This document shows positions 42,303 to 51,468 of a DNA stretch of 64,000 bases, one piece after another. Origin of the DNA: Pseudomonas sp. Leaf48 (GTDB lineage Bacteria; Pseudomonadota; Gammaproteobacteria; Pseudomonadales; Pseudomonadaceae); the NCBI RefSeq assembly GCF_001421885.1, contig NZ_LMLH01000023.1, positions 240,407 to 304,406 on the forward strand, read 5' to 3'. The notes beneath the pieces are model-generated. The model was given only the letters and a program-made list of their open reading frames with translations. It ran no database searches and was not told the DNA's origin. Made by a program: the position numbers and the translations under genes. Every line of letters begins with the position of its first letter. The first letter of the stretch is position 1.

Positions 42303-43941
42303 GCGGGTCGCTCCTGCCTATGCGGATGCTGCGATCGCAGGCACCAATCATGATCGGCTTGTTGCTGGCCACAAGAACCGTGGGGCGTGCGGCCATGTTT
42401 TGCAGCAGCATGGCCAGGCGTTTTTGTCCGTCCAGATCAAGACCGCTGCCTGCGTGATCGAGCAGCAAAATCCTGGGCTGGCGCACAAGCGCCCGGATCA
42501 GCGCAATGCGCTGGTAGAAACCTTCATCGAACTGTTCGGCGCCCAAGGTACCTATTTCCGTCAACGCGCCACTGCGCAGACGGCCGAGAAATGGCAACAG
42601 GCCCAACGCTTCGGCATATTCACGGGCCAGTTCGTTGTAGCGCGGGTCGAACAGGGTCAGATTGTTGAGTATCGATCCCGCCACCAAAGCAGGATGACGC
42701 GGTACCAGGCTGACACTCTGGCGCAGGTTGGCGGCCGAATACTCACGCACCGAATGACCGTCCAGACGCACTTCCAACCCCTGTTGCAACCCTGTGCCAG
42801 CCACCATCGCCAGCAATTTTGACGCCAGCGCCGCATCGGCAGCATCCAGATGAACCAGCTCGCCCGAGGCAATGTTGATGGTCAAATCGGGATTGCTATC
42901 CCTGAGCAGTTCAATGCAGCCCTGGGTCACGATGAGCGATGCCGTGGGCTGGTCGGGTGCCTGCCGATAACGCGCTGCATCGCCGACCGGCAGTTCCAGC
43001 AAGCGATGGACTTTGGCCTGCGCTTCCCGTGCTTGCGCCTGGCGCGCGAAGTAGCCTAAGCCGAGCATCGCCGGCCCGATGGAGCGACCGGCGAGCAATG
43101 TACAGGCAGTCAGTGCGCCGGTGCTCAGTTCGCCATTCATCACGTCGATCGAGCCAAAGATCACGATGAGTACGGTAGACAGCTGGCCCAACAGCGCAGC
43201 GTTCTCGCGGACCCAGGCGATGAGCATTTCCAGGCGTGCCGATGCGGCCATGTACCGTGCATTGATCCCTGTGTAGTTGCGACTCAGCCCGGGCTCGGCG
43301 CCGCGCGACTTGACCTCGGGCAGCCCGGCGAAGGACGCCCACAACAGGTTGCGGCGACGGATGTCGGCCGCCTCGGCGCGGCTCAGGGTGCGTTCGGTGG
43401 CAGTCTTGACCAGCAGGGTCATGCCCACGGCGACCCCGAACAACCCCAGCGGAATTAAGGCCAGCCAGCCACCGATGTACGCCACCAGGCCTATATAAAT
43501 AGCGATGAACGGCACTTCGTACAGCGCCACCGCGGCATTGCCGGAAGACAAATCGCGCACCTGCGCGACCGAACGTATGCCATCAATCACGCTGGCGGTG
43601 CCCATGCCCTCAACGACGTTGATATCCGCCTTGAGCAGTCTGTCAAAAATGCGCGTGGTCGTTTCGCTCTCGTATTGCGCGGCGATGTGCGCAAACAGCG
43701 CCGTGCGGCCGTAACGCAAGATAGCTTCGAGGATGATGGCGATACCGACACCAACCACCAGGAACACCGCCGTGCCGTAGGACTGGCTTGGCAGAATGCG
43801 GTCGTAGATCTGCAGCAATGCCAGGGGCAAGGCCAGGGCAAGCAGATGGATAACCAGTGAGACTGCCGCTGCATCCAGTCGATGAACGCGAGGGCGATCG
43901 TCGGCCACCGGCACGGTTGGACCTGGGGTTGAACAGTTCAA
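42292..43941 (-). CDS. Degenerate ABC exporter subunit (partner of the 740-residue subunit)
   Basis: This 549-residue protein has six membrane helices and a C-terminal nucleotide-binding domain but lacks an N-terminal C39-like domain. The Walker A position reads HLDAADAALASKLL (about residues 360-373), with no GxxGxGKS, so nucleotide binding here is doubtful. The signature motif is eroded to FDEGF (in EQFDEGFYQRIALIRAL). Walker B has His in place of the catalytic Glu (ILLLDHAGSGLD, about 488-499). It starts with TTG, supported by CGAGGA 8 bases upstream, because the nearby ATG frame stops at once. It opens the operon and overlaps the next gene by 11 bases. Confidence 0.85.
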   Translation of the reverse strand: MNCSTPGPTVPVADDRPRVHRLDAAAVSLVIHLLALALPLALLQIYDRILPSQSYGTAVFLVVGVGIAIILEAILRYGRTALFAHIAAQYESETTTRIFDRLLKADINVVEGMGTASVIDGIRSVAQVRDLSSGNAAVALYEVPFIAIYIGLVAYIGGWLALIPLGLFGVAVGMTLLVKTATERTLSRAEAADIRRRNLLWASFAGLPEVKSRGAEPGLSRNYTGINARYMAASARLEMLIAWVRENAALLGQLSTVLIVIFGSIDVMNGELSTGALTACTLLAGRSIGPAMLGLGYFARQAQAREAQAKVHRLLELPVGDAARYRQAPDQPTASLIVTQGCIELLRDSNPDLTINIASGELVHLDAADAALASKLLAMVAGTGLQQGLEVRLDGHSVREYSAANLRQSVSLVPRHPALVAGSILNNLTLFDPRYNELAREYAEALGLLPFLGRLRSGALTEIGTLGAEQFDEGFYQRIALIRALVRQPRILLLDHAGSGLDLDGQKRLAMLLQNMAARPTVLVASNKPIMIGACDRSIRIGRSDPHAN

Positions 43942-44381
43942 CTGGACATCCTCGTGACGGAGTCAAAGAAGGGGCGGTAGGCAGCCGGAGGGGCAAAGGT
44001 TGTGCCGCGCGAGCACGACGGGGGGAGGACATAATCGTCGCTTTTGCCGAGTGACAGCAGTAACGCATGCCAATTACATGGGTGTTCTGAAATGCTTTGT
44101 GCTGTTCTGTCGGGCGCTGAAAATCTTTGAAAACTTCTGACAAACCCGCTGTAAGCGGCATGCAGTGCGTGCTGACTGATGTTTCTACCCGCTCATTGAG
44201 TCGGTTGGGCACCTTGAGGAGCGCGACTGTCTGCTGCTGTGGGTTCTCGAGTTCCTTGATCAGGCGCAATGACCGCTGCCGATCATGATGGTAAAAGCAT
44301 CAGCTGGAGAGTCATGAACACTGCCCACACTGGAAATCAATCCGGGCTAGACTCATTACCACCAGCCGCGTCGGAGACATC
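43942..44381. other. 440-bp intergenic region, promoter of the secretion operon
   Basis: This divergent gap must contain the minus-strand promoter of the ABC-ABC-HlyD-VCBS operon and the promoter of the small gene at 44382. No strong sigma-70 or sigma-54 site stands out. No coding frame with a ribosome site was found, and I see no repeat. Confidence 0.4.
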
Positions 44382-44564
44382 ATGAACTTCATTCTCTGGG
44401 TCATTCTCGCTACAAACGGCGCACAGCCGGCCCCGGCAATCGACCATGCCGAGTACACGAATCTGGAGGCCTGTCAGCATGCGGCCGATCAGATCAGGGA
44501 GTCACTGGCCGGGGTTCAGTTCCAGGTTCACACCATCTGCACCACCTCGGAAAAGACAAAATAA
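44382..44564 (+). CDS. 60-residue hypothetical protein, probably exported
   Basis: The first dozen residues (MNFILWVILATNG) form a short hydrophobic leader, followed by a polar helix-rich part with two cysteines (CQHAADQIRESLAG and ICTTSEKTK). A GGAG ribosome site lies 6 bases before the ATG, and codon use is native. The two cysteines could form a disulfide in the periplasm. I do not recognise a named family, though small proteins of this layout are common in pseudomonads. Confidence 0.6.
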   Translation: MNFILWVILATNGAQPAPAIDHAEYTNLEACQHAADQIRESLAGVQFQVHTICTTSEKTK

Positions 44565-44681
44565 GGTGCGCAGGAACCTTGTCATTTTTGCGACACGGTA
44601 AATGCCTGCCCCGGTGCTGCGGTCAAACTTTCCCGAACCACTGGTCTACGCTTGCCGGAACATTCCCGGGCAGGAAGAAGC

Positions 44682-44831
44682 ATGAGCAACTTCCCCATTG
44701 TTGCCACCGTCCTCTCGATGATTCTCGGACTTTCCGTCATTCGCCTTCTTCTTGGGATGCTGACTGTTTTCGCCCCTCTGTGGGAGTGGGCTTGCTCGCG
44801 AATGCGGTGTGCCATTCAAAACAGATGGTGA
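44682..44831 (+). pseudogene. Truncated N-terminus of a multi-pass membrane protein, interrupted by a REP element
   Basis: From ATG 44682 (AGGAAG ribosome site, 6 bases upstream) the frame reads MSNFPIVATVLSMILGLSVI then RLLLGMLTVF. That is the typical start of a conserved pseudomonad membrane protein of roughly 200 residues. At residue 32 it runs directly into the first REP element (from 44779) and ends after 49 codons in REP-derived sequence. Nothing resembling the rest of the gene follows, so this is a decayed 5' fragment. Confidence 0.55.
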
Positions 44832-44910
44832 CTGACCCGGCCCCTTCGCGAGCAAGCCCGCTCCCACATTTGGAATGCATTTCCCTGTGGGAGCGGGCTT
44901 GCTCGCGAAG
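44779..44910. repeat. Cluster of three REP elements (fluorescens-group type)
   Basis: Three copies of the GTGGGAGCGGGCTTGCTCGC core occur: direct at 44779-44802 (one base variant), inverted at 44845-44868, and direct at 44886-44910. The first two form an inverted BIME-like pair, and the third follows after 17 bases. Each copy is itself palindromic around the GCGAGCAAGC centre. They lie at the junction of two gene fragments, a common place for REP-associated rearrangement. Confidence 0.92.
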
Positions 44911-44972
44911 GTGGCTCCCCCAACGCCGAAAAATGCCCTGAAAAAGCCACTAACTCCACGAGGTTTCGATAG

Positions 44973-45212
<240 letters not shown>

Positions 45213-45242
45213 TTGACGAATAAACAGCCTGGGTAGAAAGAC

Positions 45243-45404
45243 ATGAACCGTCGTAAAAAAATCAAACAGCTATTGAAGGCTCACGCCAAAAAGGCCAGCG
45301 CCAAACTGGCACCGCAAAGCAAGACCAGGTACATCAGTAAAGCTGACCGCTTGAAGCTCGCTGCCGAGTCCAGCCCTGACTCGACCGGTTCCCCGCAAAG
45401 CTGA
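45243..45404 (+). CDS. DUF2986-family small basic protein
   Basis: This 53-residue, strongly basic protein reads MNRRKKIKQLLKAHAKKASA and then KLAPQSKTRYISKADRLKLA, the DUF2986 signature. It is too short for most gene-finding cut-offs. Its charge suggests RNA or DNA binding, but no function is established. It ends 6 bases before the stop codon of the convergent dehydratase gene. Confidence 0.8.
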   Translation: MNRRKKIKQLLKAHAKKASAKLAPQSKTRYISKADRLKLAAESSPDSTGSPQS

Positions 45405-45410
45405 TCCACT

Positions 45411-46367
45411 TCACTCAATCACTCCTGCATACACCGATCGATCAACATTGCCACCCGACAGAATCACCCCGACCCTTTTCCCCGCCATTGCTTCACGCTC
45501 CTGGATAAGCGCCGCAAGAGCCGCCGCACCCGCCCCTTCAGCCAGGTTGTGGGTGTCGGTGTAATACACACGCATGGCCTGGGCGATCTCTGCTTCGCTG
45601 ACAGAAACGATGCGTGCCGCAGCCGCACCGTAGATGGCAAAGGCCTCGGGAATCGGTCTACGCACTGCAAGGCCGTCGGCGAAGGTGTTTGCCGTCGCGG
45701 TTTCGAGGATTTCGCCCGCTTCAAACGACAACCTGGCCGCTGCGGCCTCTGTGGAAACCACGCCCACCACCCGGGTTGTCAGGCCCAACGCGTCGCGCGC
45801 GGCGATCACCGCACAAATGCCCGAGCCACAACCGATCGGCACGTAGACGGTGTCCAGATCCGGCGCGGCCTGGAACAGTTCCAGCGCATAGGTCGCCACA
45901 CCTTTGACCAATTCGACATGGAACGGCGGCACCAGGTACAGGCCATGTACTTGCGCCAGGCGCGCGGCCTCTTCCCGGGCCTCGTCAAAATCGCGGCCAT
46001 ACTCGACCACTTCGCCGCCAAAACCGCGCATGGCGTTGTTCTTTTCCGGCGAATTGCCCTGGGGCACCACGATCAACGCCCTCAAACCAAGCTTGCCGGC
46101 CGCCAGCGCCAGGCTCTGGCCATGGTTGCCGCGGGTAGCGGTGACAATGCCCTTGACGCCCGGGTGCTCGCGTTTGAGCCAGTGCATGAAGGTAATGCCA
46201 CCGCGTACCTTGAAGGCCCCGGTAGGGGTATGGTTTTCGTGCTTGACCCATACGGTGCAGCCTAATCGCTCGGCCAGCAGTGGCCAGGCGTACTGGGCAG
46301 TAGCGGGCATGACCTGGTAGACATGGCGGGCCGCTTGTTCGATTTCGTCGCGAGTCAGTGTCTGCAT
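45411..46367 (-). CDS. Threonine dehydratase-like PLP enzyme
   Basis: This 318-residue fold-type II PLP enzyme lacks the regulatory ACT domain of biosynthetic IlvA, so it resembles catabolic threonine/serine deaminases or hydroxy-amino-acid dehydratases. The PLP lysine is Lys53 in PTGAFKVRGG. RGNHGQSLALAAG, the phosphate-binding loop GCGSG and the late VILSGGNVD also match. The start at 46367 is set by GGAAG upstream. It is divergent from an AraC regulator 96 bases away, which probably controls it. A role as a threonine, serine or 3-hydroxyaspartate deaminase is inferred. Confidence 0.85.
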   Translation of the reverse strand: MQTLTRDEIEQAARHVYQVMPATAQYAWPLLAERLGCTVWVKHENHTPTGAFKVRGGITFMHWLKREHPGVKGIVTATRGNHGQSLALAAGKLGLRALIVVPQGNSPEKNNAMRGFGGEVVEYGRDFDEAREEAARLAQVHGLYLVPPFHVELVKGVATYALELFQAAPDLDTVYVPIGCGSGICAVIAARDALGLTTRVVGVVSTEAAAARLSFEAGEILETATANTFADGLAVRRPIPEAFAIYGAAAARIVSVSEAEIAQAMRVYYTDTHNLAEGAGAAALAALIQEREAMAGKRVGVILSGGNVDRSVYAGVIE

Positions 46368-46463
46368 CAGTGGACTTCCCAATGTTTTGCCCAGTCTAGA
46401 CACAGGCACAGCACATCGGCTTTCAGAAAACTGACCTGACTTTTAGGCTCGCTCTTCATTACT

Positions 46464-47279
46464 ATGCTGTTCATGATCCGTCAAAATCGCCCCCTGCTCC
46501 CGCTCCCCGCCGAACCGGTCCGTCGTATCGAGGCAGGGCCATGGGCCATCGAGTTGCTGCCCGGCGCCGCCTACGCAACCCGATATGTCGCGGCGCAATC
46601 GGCGATTGGCTTTGCCTTCGACAGCCAGCGCGGTGTGCACGCCATTGGCAGCGACCGGGTGCAGCCGTTTGACGCCTTGCCCAATGGCCTGGCATTCGTT
46701 CCCGCAGGTTGTGACGTGTTGTCCGAGTCCGCCAGGGGCGGTGAGTACCTGCGGGTCTTGCGCACTGATGGCAGCGCTTTGCCTGGGGACCGTGCCTTCA
46801 ACAATCGCATTGACCCGCATGCAATCGCCCTCGCGCTGCGAATGCGCAGCGCGCTGCTAAGAGCCTCGGTGACGGACGATTGGGAGGCTTGGGCGCTGGC
46901 CCTGGCTGAACGGGTAACGAGTCACCAAGCGTTGTCCGCACCGCCCCAAGACGCCATGACCGCTGGCCGTATGCGTATGCTCGATGAGTTCATTGACGCG
47001 GGCCTGGACGGGCCCCTGGGAATTCAGGCAATGGCCGGGCTGCTTGGACTGTCCGAAGGCTATTTCATACGCGCATTCAAGCACGCAACGGGTAAAAGCC
47101 CACACAGCTACCTGATCGATCGTCGCCTGGCCAAGGCCCGTGCACTGATGTGCGATTCGACAATGCCCTTGGTGGCGATCGCCAACGCCTGCGGTTTCAA
47201 TTCCCAGGCGCACATGTCGACCACTTTCAGGCAACGCCTTGGCCTGAGCCCTGCTCAGCTGCGCGGGCTCATCTCATAA
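46464..47279 (+). CDS. AraC-family transcriptional regulator beside the dehydratase gene
   Basis: This 271-residue protein has a short N-terminal sensing region (about residues 1-150, rich in GFAFDSQRGVHAIGS-type strands) and a C-terminal AraC domain of two helix-turn-helices (IQAMAGLLGLSEGYFIRAFKHATG and PLVAIANACGFNSQAHMSTTFRQRLGLSPAQLR). It is a different subfamily from the two OruR-like proteins at 17430 and 25259. It is divergent from the dehydratase gene, its likely target. The N-terminal domain ligand is not evident. Confidence 0.87.
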   Translation: MLFMIRQNRPLLPLPAEPVRRIEAGPWAIELLPGAAYATRYVAAQSAIGFAFDSQRGVHAIGSDRVQPFDALPNGLAFVPAGCDVLSESARGGEYLRVLRTDGSALPGDRAFNNRIDPHAIALALRMRSALLRASVTDDWEAWALALAERVTSHQALSAPPQDAMTAGRMRMLDEFIDAGLDGPLGIQAMAGLLGLSEGYFIRAFKHATGKSPHSYLIDRRLAKARALMCDSTMPLVAIANACGFNSQAHMSTTFRQRLGLSPAQLRGLIS

Positions 47280-47397
47280 CGCGGCGCCGCACACTAGAAG
47301 TAACTGCCTGGATAATTGAGATCAATTGAGTCGCAATCTTGTACTAGAGTGTTACCGTGGGCGCTTTATTGGGCTAGGAGATGCTAAAGGCTTAATT

Positions 47398-48696
47398 ATG
47401 CGCATAAAATTCCCCGGCATTGCTGCCCTTGGCGTTTACCTTGCCTTGGCTTGCCTCTTTGTGGGCGCATGGATCACCCACCCTGCACCCATGCATTCTT
47501 CCTTTGCCCGGATCACTCCGGTAAAGACACTGGCAGAAACCGATGCAAAGCCCATTTATACCAGCCGGTTCGCCTCCTCCGGGCTGGTGGACTTCGTCCA
47601 TTCCTCGTCGGTAACGGCCATGCCGGACGGTAGCCTGATGGCGGTCTGGTTCGCCGGCAGTCGCGAAGGCGCAGCCGATGTACAGGTGCGCTCCGCCCGC
47701 TTCAACGTCAGCACCGACGAGTGGGGGGAGGAACAGGTCATGGCGACCCGGGACTCGACCCAGCAAAGCACTCGTAGATACATTCGAAAACTTGGCAACC
47801 CGGTCGTCGCATTGGCGCCGGACAATCGCCTGTGGCTGTTCTTCGTCTCGGTATCCATGGGCGGCTGGGCGGGTAGCGCGGTCAATGTGATGGTTTCAGA
47901 CGACTTTGGTGTGCATTGGTCAGCGCCGCGTCAATTGATCACCTCACCCTTTTTGAACATCAGCACCCTGGTGCGTTCGGCACCGGTGTTTCATGTCGAC
48001 GGCTCCATCGGCTTACCGGTCTATCACGAATTTCTGGGCAAATTTGCCGAGTACCTGTATTTGAGCCCGGACGGTGAAGTAATCGATAAATACCGCATCA
48101 GCCACGGCAAAAACTCATTGCAACCGGCGATCGTTCCGCTGGATGGCCAGCGCGGTATCGCCTTGTTGCGCTATGCGGGCGACATCCACCATAGAGTCCT
48201 GGCGAGCCGCACCGAGGATGCCGGACAAAACTGGAGCGAACCTTATCCGGTCGTGCCCTCGAACCCCAATTCCTCGTTGGCGGCCGTGGCAACGCCCGGT
48301 CACGGCTTGCTGGTAGCGCTCAATGACCTGCAGGAGGGCCGCTTCAAGCTGAGCCTGTATCTCACCGATGCAAAAATGATCGATTGGCGCCTCTTGCACG
48401 ATCTGGACAAATCACCGGATCCGGAGGGCGATCCGTTTTCACCCCTCGCCTACAAGGAAATCATCGGGATTGAGTTCCGCGGTTCCAGCGGCAAGCTGCG
48501 CCAACCCCTGGAGGCGCAATTCCTCGCCAACCTCGATAACCGTGTCTGTAAAAACGACGAATGCGAGTTCGAATATGAATACCCGTACTTCATCCGCAGT
48601 CCCGACGGGATGTATCACATGGTTTATTCCTGGAACAACACCTTCATCAAGCACGTAACCTTTAACGATGCCTGGCTGTCCGAGCGTCTCAAATGA
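47398..48696 (+). CDS. Sialidase-like (BNR_2) protein, membrane-anchored or exported
   Basis: This 432-residue protein has an N-terminal hydrophobic segment (residues about 7-27, IAALGVYLALACLFVGAWI) and a six-bladed propeller of the sialidase superfamily. Two Asp boxes are clear (VSDDFGVHW and TEDAGQNW), and SSVTAMPDGSLMAVWFAGSREG is the usual opening. The tail has a cysteine pair (VCKNDECEFEYEYPY). The start at 47398 is chosen for AAAGG 7 bases upstream. It overlaps the following membrane-protein gene (ATGA) and leads to an LTA-synthase-like gene, so it probably acts on a surface glycan rather than on host sialic acid. True sialidase activity is unproven. Confidence 0.82.
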   Translation: MRIKFPGIAALGVYLALACLFVGAWITHPAPMHSSFARITPVKTLAETDAKPIYTSRFASSGLVDFVHSSSVTAMPDGSLMAVWFAGSREGAADVQVRSARFNVSTDEWGEEQVMATRDSTQQSTRRYIRKLGNPVVALAPDNRLWLFFVSVSMGGWAGSAVNVMVSDDFGVHWSAPRQLITSPFLNISTLVRSAPVFHVDGSIGLPVYHEFLGKFAEYLYLSPDGEVIDKYRISHGKNSLQPAIVPLDGQRGIALLRYAGDIHHRVLASRTEDAGQNWSEPYPVVPSNPNSSLAAVATPGHGLLVALNDLQEGRFKLSLYLTDAKMIDWRLLHDLDKSPDPEGDPFSPLAYKEIIGIEFRGSSGKLRQPLEAQFLANLDNRVCKNDECEFEYEYPYFIRSPDGMYHMVYSWNNTFIKHVTFNDAWLSERLK

Positions 48697-49304
48697 TCAA
48701 CCTATGGCAAGCCCACGTCACTTTCGCGATGATCATCTTCCTGCTATTGCCCTCGTTCGGGCTGAACAGGGGCTGGCGCATCACGCTGCTGCTTGCGTTG
48801 CTGGCGGCCAGCTTCATACCGCTGGGCGGGTTGTCGCTGGCCGCTTACCTGCGCAGCCACATTGATGACCTTGCGATCACCTCAATGGTGTTCATGGGAT
48901 GGGGGTGTTTGCGCCGTCTGGGGATGCTGCCCCCGGCGCTGCGTGATCGAACAGGCGTATTGATCCTCTTTGCGGTGATGGCCCTGGTGCTCTACCCCGC
49001 TACCCTGGGCTTGAGTGAGCTGGACCCTTACCGGCGTGGTTACAGCCCGCGCCCGCTGTTGTTTATCGTCGCACTGCTCACATTTGTCCTGTTTTACCTG
49101 CGCAACTACCTGGCCGTTGTGATGTTGACCTGTGCGACCCTGGCCTTCATCGTCGGGATCAAACCTTCCCAAAACTATTGGGATTACCTGGTTGACCCGT
49201 TGCTGGGCCTGTATTGCTGCCTGGCACTGCTGATGCTGGCCGCGCGCCGGGCGTATAAAAGGTTGATCACGCGGCGCGAGCCGATGATGACCAAATCCGT
49301 TTGA
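48693..49304 (+). CDS. Five- to six-helix inner-membrane protein of the sialidase/LTA-synthase-like operon
   Basis: This 203-residue protein is almost wholly hydrophobic with about six predicted membrane segments (FAMIIFLLLPSFGL, ITLLLALLAASFIPLGGLSLAAYL, VLILFAVMALVLYPATLGL, LLFIVALLTFVLFYLRNYLAVVMLT). A basic tail ends KRLITRREPMMTKSV. Its ATG overlaps the stop codon of the sialidase-like gene by 4 bases, so translation is coupled. No family with a known activity is recognised. It probably works with the phosphotransferase encoded 29 bases downstream in modifying an envelope polymer. Confidence 0.75.
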   Translation: MINLWQAHVTFAMIIFLLLPSFGLNRGWRITLLLALLAASFIPLGGLSLAAYLRSHIDDLAITSMVFMGWGCLRRLGMLPPALRDRTGVLILFAVMALVLYPATLGLSELDPYRRGYSPRPLLFIVALLTFVLFYLRNYLAVVMLTCATLAFIVGIKPSQNYWDYLVDPLLGLYCCLALLMLAARRAYKRLITRREPMMTKSV

Positions 49305-49333
49305 AACTCACCGAAACTGTTTAATAAGGAAAG

Positions 49334-51370
49334 ATGATGGGTTGGCTGAAATCGAGACGTCTGCATTACTGGCTGGGTGCAACAGCGATCGTGTTTGTTC
49401 TGTTTGCACTGCTGCGAGTGGTGTTCTTTTTCGGCTTTTCCGGTTTCGACGCCAAAGCCCTGGGCGACGAAAACGTCCTGCAAACCCTGGGCATCGGTTT
49501 TCGTTTCGACTTGCGCCTGGCCATTCTGGTCATGCTGCCAGTGGCGTTGCTGGCCTGGATCCCCCGCTGGAACCTGATTGGCAGCCGCCTCCTTCGCGGC
49601 GTCGCCCGCCTGTATCTGGTCGCCATCCTCAGCGCCGTGCTGCTTGTCTACATCATCGACTTTGGCCATTACGCCTACCTCGGCGTGAGGATCAACGCCA
49701 CGGTGTTGCGCTTTATCGAGGATGCGCAAATATCCCGTGACATGGTCTGGCAAACCTACCCGGTCATCTGGATTTCCCTGGGCTGGCTGGCAACTGTCGC
49801 GATCGTGACACTGGCCTTGGTGCGTCTGGAGCGCATCACCCTGGATCGCCCCCGCCAAGCCATTCACCCCCTCTCCGCGACCTGGGGTGGTGCGTTGATG
49901 GTCGTGCTGGTGCTGCTGGGTATTCTGGGTCGAGTCGAACACTTGAACTTTGAAAACCCGGTACCGCTGCGCTGGAGCGATGCCTTTTTCTCGGGCAATA
50001 ACCAGATCGCGGCACTGGGCCTGAACCCGGTGATATTCCTCTACGACACCGTCAAGGTCGGCCAGTCGCGCTATGACGAAGCACTGGTACGCGAACATTA
50101 CGCGGTCATGGCCAACTATCTGGGTGTCGACCAGCCTGATCCGCAAACCCTCAACTTTGTCCGCCACCAGGGGCCGCAACCCTACAAAATTTCCGCATCG
50201 CGGCCACCCAACGTGATGTTCATCATGCTCGAGTCGCTGGGCACCAGCGCCGTCGGCGCCTATGGCAACCCGATCAACCCAACGCCCAATATCGATCGCC
50301 TGGCCACCCAAAGCTGGTTCTTCAAGCACTTCTACGTACCGGTGACGGGGACCGCAAAAACCGTCTGGGCCAGCATTAGCGGAGTGCCTGACGTTACCCG
50401 ACAGGAAACCGCGACGCGTAATCCGCTGATCACCCGGCAAAACACGCTGGTCAATGCCTTCACCGGCTACGAGAAGATCTACACCATTGGCGGCAACTCC
50501 GGTTGGGCCAACATGAATGCCCTGATCCGGCAAAGCATCGACGGCGTTCGCCTGTTCGACGAGCGGGACTGGAAATCCCCGGTAGTGGACGTCTGGGGGA
50601 TCTCGGATCTGGACCTGTTCAAGGAAACCGACCAGATCCTGCAAGCGCTGCCCAAGGACAAACCGTTTTTCGCCTATGTACAAACGGCCGGCAACCATCG
50701 CCCCTTCACAATTCCAGCGACCAATGACGGATTCGAGGTCAAGCACCCTACCCTGGAGCAAGTCCAGGCGGCAGGCTCGCGCAGTGTCGAGCAATACAAT
50801 GCCGTGCGTCTGCTGGACTTCAACATCGGACGCCTGATGGAAATCGCCAAGGCCGGCGGCTGGTACGACAACACCATTTTCGTGATGTTTGGCGACCACA
50901 ACACCCGTATCGCCCAAATCCCTTTCCTGCCGCCGGCCTATGAGTTATTGGGACTGGAAAGCAACGCGGTGCCAATGATCATCCACGCACCCGGCCTGAT
51001 CGGGACGCGCAAGGTCGAGCAAGCCGTTGGCCTGGTGGATTTGCTGCCGACCGTGGCAGGCATGGCCGGCCTTGAGTTTCGCAACAGCGGCATGGGCCGT
51101 GATATCCAGCAGCCCGCGCCCGAAGGCGAACGCGTGGTGCCATTGGTGTTACGTGAAGGCACGTTCCCGCTGATTGCCGGCGTGACGCAACACTACATGG
51201 TGCAGATGGAGCACGACGGCAGTGCGCCAAGTCTCCATGACCTGGCCTCCCAGACGCCACTGGACAACGTCGCCGAGCAACACCCCGAGGAGTTCAAGCG
51301 CCTGTCACAACTGACCCGCGCCATGCATGAAACCTCTCGATTGATGCTGTACCAGAATGTGCGCAAGTAA
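49334..51370 (+). CDS. LTA synthase-like phosphotransferase (alkaline phosphatase/sulfatase fold)
   Basis: This 678-residue protein has five N-terminal membrane helices (residues about 10-225) and a periplasmic alkaline-phosphatase-fold catalytic domain. The opening NVMFIMLESLGTSAVGAYG carries the first metal-binding residues. The nucleophile is the Thr in VTGTAKTVWAS (about residues 336-346), and VMFGDHNTRIA supplies late metal ligands. Family members transfer phosphoglycerol or phosphoethanolamine from lipids to glycans such as LTA, periplasmic glucans or capsule. Its neighbours suggest modification of a surface glycan. It ends the three-gene operon. Confidence 0.88.
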   Translation: MMGWLKSRRLHYWLGATAIVFVLFALLRVVFFFGFSGFDAKALGDENVLQTLGIGFRFDLRLAILVMLPVALLAWIPRWNLIGSRLLRGVARLYLVAILSAVLLVYIIDFGHYAYLGVRINATVLRFIEDAQISRDMVWQTYPVIWISLGWLATVAIVTLALVRLERITLDRPRQAIHPLSATWGGALMVVLVLLGILGRVEHLNFENPVPLRWSDAFFSGNNQIAALGLNPVIFLYDTVKVGQSRYDEALVREHYAVMANYLGVDQPDPQTLNFVRHQGPQPYKISASRPPNVMFIMLESLGTSAVGAYGNPINPTPNIDRLATQSWFFKHFYVPVTGTAKTVWASISGVPDVTRQETATRNPLITRQNTLVNAFTGYEKIYTIGGNSGWANMNALIRQSIDGVRLFDERDWKSPVVDVWGISDLDLFKETDQILQALPKDKPFFAYVQTAGNHRPFTIPATNDGFEVKHPTLEQVQAAGSRSVEQYNAVRLLDFNIGRLMEIAKAGGWYDNTIFVMFGDHNTRIAQIPFLPPAYELLGLESNAVPMIIHAPGLIGTRKVEQAVGLVDLLPTVAGMAGLEFRNSGMGRDIQQPAPEGERVVPLVLREGTFPLIAGVTQHYMVQMEHDGSAPSLHDLASQTPLDNVAEQHPEEFKRLSQLTRAMHETSRLMLYQNVRK

Positions 51371-51468
51371 TGGCTTTGCCGCGCCTCGGCTTGGAGAAGC
51401 CTCGCCCTGTTCAGTATTCGAACGATTAAACGATAATCAAAAAACCGCTTAGCCATGGGGACGCCAAA

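Noticed and set aside
44020..44060. A sigma-54-like GG...GC pair upstream of the secretion operon
   Set aside because: The GG and GC are 11 rather than 10 bases apart and the flanking bases match the consensus poorly.
49184..50917. A 577-codon frame antisense to the LTA-synthase-like gene
   Set aside because: No start signal or domain is present, and it covers parts of two well-supported plus-strand genes.
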